Positions 58,103 to 64,000 of a stretch of 64,000 nucleotides of DNA are shown here, piece after piece. The stretch is taken from positions 1-64,000 of the forward strand of contig JAXGGA010001597.1 in NCBI GenBank assembly GCA_038373865.1, given 5' to 3'. The position numbers and the translations under genes were made by a program. Position 1 is the stretch's first letter. Every line of letters begins with the position of its first letter. The notes below the pieces were generated by a model. The model made no database searches. It saw only the letters and a list, made by a program, of their open reading frames with translations, and was not told where the DNA came from. The stretch comes from Uloborus plumipes. Its lineage: Eukaryota > Arthropoda > Arachnida > Araneae > Uloboridae.

Positions 58103-58659
58103 GTTGTGACCACTGCTCAACCGTACCTCTATAATAACTTCGAGCTGAACTTTGGATCGTTATATCTCGGAAACTAAGGCGCATTGGGGCATATCCTTTT
58201 GCTAAAATACTTAGGGTGGGTCCCTCTACATAATATATAAAACTCATCAAAATCGGTGAGTGACAACCTGTAAGGTCCCCTTGTCAGAGTTACATACCTA
58301 CAAACAAACAAACAAAAAACAAACAAACCCACATGTGAAACTAATAAAAGCGTATTAAAAAGGAAGAAATTTAGCGTCCCTGGGCCCTAAGTACAGCCCT
58401 GAATAAACTATGGCATTATTTTGGTACTTAAATAATTTAAGCGTTAGAAGAAATCAATTTAGTTACATTTTTGTTAATAAATTAAGCTAATTTTCTAAAC
58501 TGTTACGTTTAAAAAAAGTTACTAAACAGGTGTATTTATCATATCGTGATAAGCTTATTAGTAAAATTGAGCTACATAATTAAGCTGCATTGAATTTGTG
58601 AATTGCTGGAAACATTAAATCTGTACTATGCACTTAGTGTCATTTAGGAACGGCTATAT

Positions 58660-59106
58660 TTTGGACTGGAAACATTTTGGACCGGCGGCCTTTCGGACCG
58701 GCGTTATCTTGGACCGGCGACATTTTGGCCCGGCGACCTTTTGACCGGCGACATTTTGGCCCGGCGACATTTTGGAATGGCGACATTTTGGACCGGCGAC
58801 ATTCTGGCCCGGCGGCCCGGCGGCATTTTGGCCCGGCGACATTTTTGACCGGCAACATTTTGGGCAGACGATATTTTGGACCGGCGACATTTTGGCCCGA
58901 GACATTTTAGCCCGCGACATTTTGGCTCGGCGACATTTTGGACCGGCGACATTTTGGCCCGCGACATTTTAGCCCGCGACATTTTGGCTCGGCGACATTT
59001 TGGCCCGCGACATTTTAGCCCGCGACATTTTGGCTCGGCGACATTTTTGCCGCGACATTTTGGCCCGCGACATTTCGGCCCGCGACATTTCGGCCGCGAC
59101 ATTTTG
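58660..59106 (-). repeat. Right terminal array, about 30 units, inverted
   Basis: Units CGACATTTTGGCCCGG and variants are the complement of the left array. The outermost units (CGACATTTCGGCC and CGCGACATTTTGACC) mirror the outermost left units, so the palindrome is best preserved at the tips. Frames of up to 132 codons through it are repeat artefacts. Confidence 0.97.
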
Positions 59107-59125
59107 ACCCCAAACCCCTACAAAT

Positions 59126-60075
59126 CTAGGAGTCTAACATTGTTCAACTATGACTTGACAAAATATTGATTAAGAGATATTTGTAATTAACTACAGGAAG
59201 AGTATAGACAATCAACAATCATTTTTTTAAACTATGCATAATTTTTAAAGAAAATATGCAATACATAAACAATGGCGTATCTAGAGGTTGGAGGAAGAGG
59301 CTCCTGCCAGGAGCGCAGAAGCACGAGGGGCTTTAATTTACCGAATCATTTCAAATAAAAAAACATACATTATGAATTTTTAAATAATATATTTTAATGA
59401 ATTTTTTGTAGAAAATCTTTTAAGAATAGAGCGAAAAGAGGAAAATAAAAAATCCTAAATGCTCATCTATTACAACAATAAAGAGGCGACCCCCCCCCCC
59501 CCCAACAAGAACAAAGATAATCTAAAACTGCGTTTTTAAATCGACAACTGTAGAAAATTTCTGGGGGAGATTCTCTCCCCCTCTCTCTCTTGCCAAACGC
59601 ATTTAAAATCGTCTTTAATTTCGGCTCCAATTTCAAAAGCTTTCCGAGGAAGAGTAAAAGAAAACTCCAGCTATCATAACATCACCAAAGGTGCGTTAAA
59701 ATTACGTTTTAGGAGCTTCAATTTCGAAAATTTTTCGGACAGGGCCTCACAAATCTCTCTTCGCCCTATCAATACCTAAACTTGATTAAAACTGCTTTTT
59801 AAAATTACAATTTCTAAGATTTTCCATAGTTCTAAACAAATATTCTATTTGGGATAAGGTTCAGTTTAAAGATCTTTTTCTTTCTTTAGTAAATGCGTAA
59901 ACTATGCTTCTTGTACACGTTTTTCTCTGTATTTTCAAGCAAATTTTAAAATTAATGCTCTTTTGATTAAAAAAATCTTTATTGTAAATAGAACTGAAAA
60001 ACGTACCATTTTTTTGGTTCAAGAGCAAACATTAACTGAATGTTAGAAATGATGCAGAGGGAGAGAGTGACATCC
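59126..60075. other. Unassigned sequence
   Basis: ATGGCGTATCTAGAGG at 59273 resembles a hAT-type end, without a partner. C run at 59490-59503. No gene is recognised. Confidence 0.4.
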
Positions 60076-60079
60076 TTAA

Positions 60080-60626
60080 CCCATTAATGCCTGACTTTTT
60101 TTTTCTAAAGATATTTTGTATACTGGTTACAAACAGTGTTTAATGGACAGGAAAAATAAAAAAATATTATACAAAAAATAATTTTTTTATAAAGGAAAGA
60201 AAAATCGTCCCTTAAAAGTTACGATAGACCCCAGAGGGTACATACTTTTTTTTACCAAAATTTTTTTTCTGCCTGCAGTATTATATTTAAAAAGACATTT
60301 TAGAAGAAGAAATAAAATCAGCAATTAACATAAACTGGGAAGCTGGGAATAACTTTGAAAACTTAGCTTTTTTTCTTGAGATTGTGAACGATGTTATTTT
60401 TGATAAAGATCATATTAAAATTGCTACAGAACGCACTTTACAATGGTTATATGCTGCAATCTGTTAATAACGAATTGAAACAATACCAAGGCACTAATTG
60501 AACACTATTGTAGGTTGCAACAACACTATTGTAGTACAACACTATTGTAGGTTGTAATGTTCATTTTGGGGAATTTCAGACCCTTTTTTGGACCGTTCCT
60601 AAAAAGGGACGCTAGGCATTAATGGG
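60080..60626 (-). mobile_element. piggyBac-like MITE family, copy d (547 bp)
   Basis: TTAA at 60076-60079 and 60627-60630 with ends CCCATTAATGCC and complement. It is about 37 bp longer than its relatives because AACACTATTGTAG is present three times near 60500-60545. Confidence 0.9.
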
Positions 60627-60630
60627 TTAA

Positions 60631-62208
60631 AGTTTGCCTGGGGTGCTAGACCGCATAGGTACATAAAAATGCGGCGAGTGTTGTTATTTTAATTTCAGAC
60701 TCAGTATGTGTGATTTAAATTGGTAATTGGTAAACCTCTCTAAATCTGTAATTCCTTTATTGGTTTGAAATGGCTATTGTTACCCGAATCATGGCGTCCC
60801 AAAGTGATCACGTTAAACGAAGACTACTGTACACGAAAAAAAATGTTAAGTTTTAAATTGTTCTGAGTTAAATATTTAAATTTTGGCAATTCGTGTAAGA
60901 ATCCGAACAACGTGAAAAATAAAAATGCAGGAGTAAGTAAATATAACATCATAAGAAATTAAGTATTTATCAATATTATTTTTTTTAACTATTAAACACG
61001 TTTTTAGCTTTTTGAGATACAAAATTGTTAATTAAATGGAAAATCCAAGCATTACAGATTATTGTCATTAGAAATTACTGCTAAGAATGAAAGTGAGAAA
61101 AAAATAGCTATTTCAAACATGTTTTAATCAGTTTTAACTTTAAAAACGATGACTTTGCCCTGGTAATGGTTACAGAGACAGTCAGGAGAATTCTTGAAGC
61201 TATGGAGTTTGGAAAATCATCATTAAAAATGAACATATTTAAAAATTTTAAATAGTGAAATTATCGTGATCGAAATGGAACGAATAAAATATCTCCTTCT
61301 GTACATAAATTTTCTGTTTGTGTTCTTTCTCCGTTTGCTAAATGGTTGCACTGATTCAGAAAATCAGTCTCCCTTTTTTTTTTTAATTTTATTTTTCAAT
61401 TCAGCAATATTCAAAATGAATCCAAAAATATTATTAACACTTAAAATACCCGATTTAAAAATTAAAATCTCATTTTAGATATTCTGAAGCTTTTATTTCT
61501 TGTTTAAATCTAATAGAAAATCAGTTAAAAGTCATGTTTTAGTTTAAGCATGGTTCATATATCAAAAACTTTCTCTGGTATCTGTACTTCTTAACACAAG
61601 ATTTGTATAACTTAACGTTTTGTTAATTTTACTACTTTTTAAACTTTTAATTGAACAAAAATTATGAATCAATTCGTCAACACGCATACACATACTATAT
61701 GCATATTTTTTGACTAAAAATAACTGCATAATAAATTTTATCAAAAAGTGAGTTATGGAATTTTATATAAAACCATCCGCAGACTTAAAAAAACATTTCT
61801 AAGTTCTATTATAATGGTGCCCTTTCATACTGTTAAAAGGCATTGCTTTCCATTATTAGCCCCTTAGACGATATATAAAACCTATTTTAAAGTTAAATGC
61901 GTCATTGTGTCTGCGGCTCTTTATAGAGTCATATTACATTATACAAAACCTTATAATAAAACTGTTCTCTCGCTCAAGAAAACTTATTTTTAATCTTCCT
62001 GGAAGACGCCTTTCAGGACTAAACCTTTTCGCAATCGGGTTTTGCATGACTCTAGACCGGCCAGTTCAACAGACGAAAGCTAAGAGAACAATGGGTACCT
62101 AACTTATGCACTATGTACAGCATTATACAAAGATTATTTTAGTAGCATTAGCAAAAGACGCTCCTTTAAGTTAATAAATATTAAGTTTCAGTTCAGGTTT
62201 TAAGAAAT
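60631..62208. other. Unassigned sequence with a pogo-like right end
   Basis: CACGTTAAACGAAGACTACTG followed by TA (about 60809-60831) looks like the right end of a pogo-like element; GGCGTCCCAAAG upstream supports this. The left end was not found. The rest is AT-rich without recognisable genes. Confidence 0.4.
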
Positions 62209-62362
62209 TTTAGTCATTTCGGGGGGTCAGCCCCCCCCCTGACTTTGAGAAATCAATGCATTTACATAGAAGTGGGAGCGGTTTTTAATGTTTTCGGATG
62301 AAATTGCATTGTGTTTGGACCCTTTGCCCCGCCGCCCCTGGAAAAACTTGAAATGACGTCCC
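62209..62362 (-). mobile_element. Possible short hAT-like element (154 bp)
   Basis: On the minus strand CAGGGACGTCATTTC begins a G-rich segment that ends GAAATGAC, giving weak inverted ends. No clear 8-bp duplication was found. Confidence 0.3.
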
Positions 62363-62377
62363 TGATTTGACCGTGAG

Positions 62378-62471
<94 letters not shown>
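62378..62471. repeat. (TA)n microsatellite
   Basis: About 94 bp, nearly all TA, with one C substitution at 62393. It abuts the inverted-repeat element starting at 62471. Confidence 0.98.
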
Positions 62472-62473
<2 letters not shown>

Positions 62474-62852
62474 CTGCTTGAAATGAACAACGGCATATCT
62501 GCAAAACACGACTTTTCAGGAGAGCGTTTCAAAGTTTTTGCAGTAAAACGGCATTTTGAAGTAAAATGGTATTAAGGGTACTTATGTCGAATCAACTTAC
62601 ATAGACATAGATGATAGACACTCCAAGCACTTATTCAGAACTGACACAATGACGGCTGTGTCGTTGTTTACTGGGAAAAGCGCGCCAAAATAATAACTAT
62701 GCACAACGATATTAACGATTGCTGCGTAATATTTTGAAACTAGAGATATGCCGATAATACCACAAGAAAGAGTAAAAAAAACAGAATTTTTTGATGTAAT
62801 AAAAAAAAAAATCGATTTTTGCAGATATGCCGTTGTACATTTCAAGCAGCGA
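62471..62852. mobile_element. Inverted-repeat element at the edge of a TA microsatellite
   Basis: TCGCTGCTTGAAATG and ACAACGGCATATCTGCAAAA at the left are mirrored at 62816-62852 with one mismatch. TATA lies on the right flank and the (TA)n on the left, so the target was a TA repeat. No coding capacity in 382 bp. Confidence 0.75.
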
Positions 62853-63022
62853 TATATGAAATTGAGCATTTGAATATTAGTGCCAACTTTAATTTTGAAT
62901 AAATACAATTTTTAAGAGGCAATTATTTGCAATTGAAATTGCTAGCAGGTATTTCGGAGTTTGGAGGAGTTGTAACGAGTAAAAAATGTTGAGCTATGTC
63001 TCGCATAGATTACATTTTCTAG

Positions 63023-63312
63023 CAAGGGCGGATCCAGAAAAGTCCCAAGGGAGGGGCAATAGATCTATTTTTTCTTACTTGCCCATTTTTTTTCGCCATG
63101 CATTCGTGTTAACACATGTTGATTACAAATATTTTAGTCTTCCATTTCGAAAAAAATTCAAGATCAGAGTCCTGAATCCCCATCCTTTCCCTTAATATCA
63201 AAGATCCCCTAAAATTGCCTTTTTTGAACTTCAAAATCTAAAAATTGCTGGAGAAGAGTTCCTCAAGGGAGGGGCGATTGCCCCCATCGCCCCTCCCTTG
63301 TATCCGCCGTTG
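63023..63312. mobile_element. Short hAT-like element (290 bp)
   Basis: A perfect 8-bp duplication TTTTCTAG (63015-63022 and 63313-63320) flanks ends CAAGGGCGGATCCAG and, inverted, CAACGGCGGATACAAG. Near the right end CAAGGGAGGGGCGAT and its exact complement form a 15-bp stem (63264-63278 and 63286-63300). Confidence 0.9.
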
Positions 63313-63444
63313 TTTTCTAGTAATTATAAAGAGACGTCCTTTAATCATTATCATAATATTTTAAACCGAAGAATCGTTCTAATCATATTTTCACCATAAA
63401 CCACAAAATAGTTAGATAAGATTTAGAATCAGAAAAATAGAATA

Positions 63445-64000
63445 CAGTGAACTCTCACTTATGCGCCGGCACAAGGGACCAAAGGCGCATAAGTAAGAGA
63501 GACTTATAAGTGAACAAGCCTGTTTACAGGACTAAAGCACAACATAGAAGAGAATGAGAGAATGAATAACATGAGAGAATGAATGAGAATGTTTCTATAG
63601 TGAGGGACATATACGGTTTGGCAATTACTATAAGGTAACTAACTACAATGATTAAAAAAAATGTAGCATACCCAATTACAAACTGTTCCCTTTAAAACGA
63701 CCCATAGTCGATAATTGTCCCTCTCCGAACTCTAGTTCATGCGGAAAAAATGCCTTCCGTGAGCAATTAAGACAAAAGATTAAAAAGGAAAGTGAAGAAA
63801 AATGCTAATTTTTTAAAAGAATTAAATCAATTTTTTTACATTTTACTGAAAATTCGGCGCATAAGTGAAATATTTATCTTTGGAGCGATACATAAACGAA
63901 TGATACTATCATTATTTTACTATGGAATGTGCTGGGACCATTCAAAATCGTCGTATAAGTGAAAAAGGTGCGTAAATGAGGCGGCGTATAAGTGAGAGCT
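63445..64000. mobile_element. pogo/Tigger-like element, cut by the window end
   Basis: The left end CAGTGAACTCTCACTTATGC, preceded by TA at 63443-63444, is mirrored at the window end (GGCGTATAAGTGAGAGCT), with only about 8-10 bp of the right terminus outside. CAAGGGACC after the left end is typical of this group. No transposase is visible. Confidence 0.8.

Larger units (their letters stand above)
57649..58287. repeat. Inverted repeat with tRNA-like segments inside the foldback element
   Basis: Arms 57650-57903 and 58033-58287 begin CACAAGGGGACCTTACAGG and end GAGTCCCGTGA, in inverted orientation around a 130-bp AT-rich centre. Each arm carries one tRNA-like segment, pointing inward. The right flank has an ACAAACAAACAAAC tract like a LINE tail, so these may be two retroposed copies head to head. 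Confidence 0.85.
55650..59116. mobile_element. Foldback (Mutator-like) element with satellite-like ends
   Basis: A perfect 9-bp duplication CCTACAAAT (55641-55649 and 59117-59125) brackets 3467 bp. Both ends start GGT and reach CAAAATGTCGCGGCC within 25 bp, in inverted orientation. Each terminal region is an array of about 30 units of a 15-16 bp repeat built on AAAATGTCG (55661-56115 and, inverted, 58660-59106). A 9-bp duplication with long G-starting inverted repeats is the Mutator-like pattern; tandem units as inverted ends recall Drosophila foldback elements. The middle (56116-58659) is AT-rich, carries a 639-bp inverted repeat, and holds no recognisable transposase, so it depends on another element for movement. 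Confidence 0.85.

Noticed and set aside
62227..62532. Frames of 74-101 codons with Ile-Tyr repeats
   Set aside because: They are translations of the (TA)n tract.

Overview
This is a eukaryotic window: AT-rich, with very little coding sequence, candidate spliced exons, microsatellites and a dense population of cut-and-paste DNA transposons. The repeat mix (an intact Tc1-like transposon, many TA-, TTAA- and 8-bp-duplicating short elements, RTE-like LINE tails) fits an arthropod, most likely an arachnid. The species is an inference; no diagnostic host gene is complete.

Host genes. Two consecutive minus-strand exons (8290-8395 and 6992-7218) join in phase and encode part of a cadherin-repeat protein, so 5.9-9 kb lies inside a cadherin-type gene read right to left. 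At 54537-54609, also on the minus strand, there is a possible first coding exon with a weak signal-peptide-like start and a GT donor. It could belong to the same gene across a very long intron, but this is unproven. GC-richer pockets at 41.0-41.35, 48.16-48.30 and 54.5-54.9 kb are possible regulatory or exonic islands.

Transposons, left to right. 0.4-1.7 kb and 34.6-35.9 kb: two copies of a 1.29-kb TA-duplicating element. 2.3-3.8 kb: a 1.56-kb near-perfect palindrome with Tc1-type ends. 7.4-8.2 kb: a pogo-like element in the cadherin intron. 8.7-9.4 kb: an internally deleted mariner-like element. 12.9 kb: a short hAT element. 13.8-15.6 kb: a nest of pogo-like, Harbinger-like, mariner-like and piggyBac-like elements, followed by a 532-bp tandem duplication. 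20.1 and 45.5 kb: two 228-bp hairpin elements. 24.6, 29.6, 43.5 and 60.1 kb: four copies of one piggyBac-like short element. 25.7-26.9 kb: a complete Tc1-like transposon with an intact 348-codon transposase and DD36E spacing. 38.3-41.0 kb: a tandem satellite of about 235-bp units carrying a TTAA insertion. 53.1-53.8 kb: a hAT remnant. 55.65-59.12 kb: a 3.47-kb foldback element whose ends are inverted arrays of about 30 units of a 15-16 bp repeat, flanked by a perfect 9-bp duplication as in Mutator-like elements. 62-64 kb: a long (TA)n abutting an inverted-repeat element, a short hAT element, and a pogo-like element that runs off the end.

The only protein likely to act on this DNA now is the Tc1-like transposase. 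The other transposase traces (mariner x2, hAT) are broken. The most unusual structure is the foldback element at 55.65-59.12 kb. The cleanest historical record is the filled and empty insertion site pair at 34.4-35.9 kb, which fixes the TA target of the 1.29-kb family.
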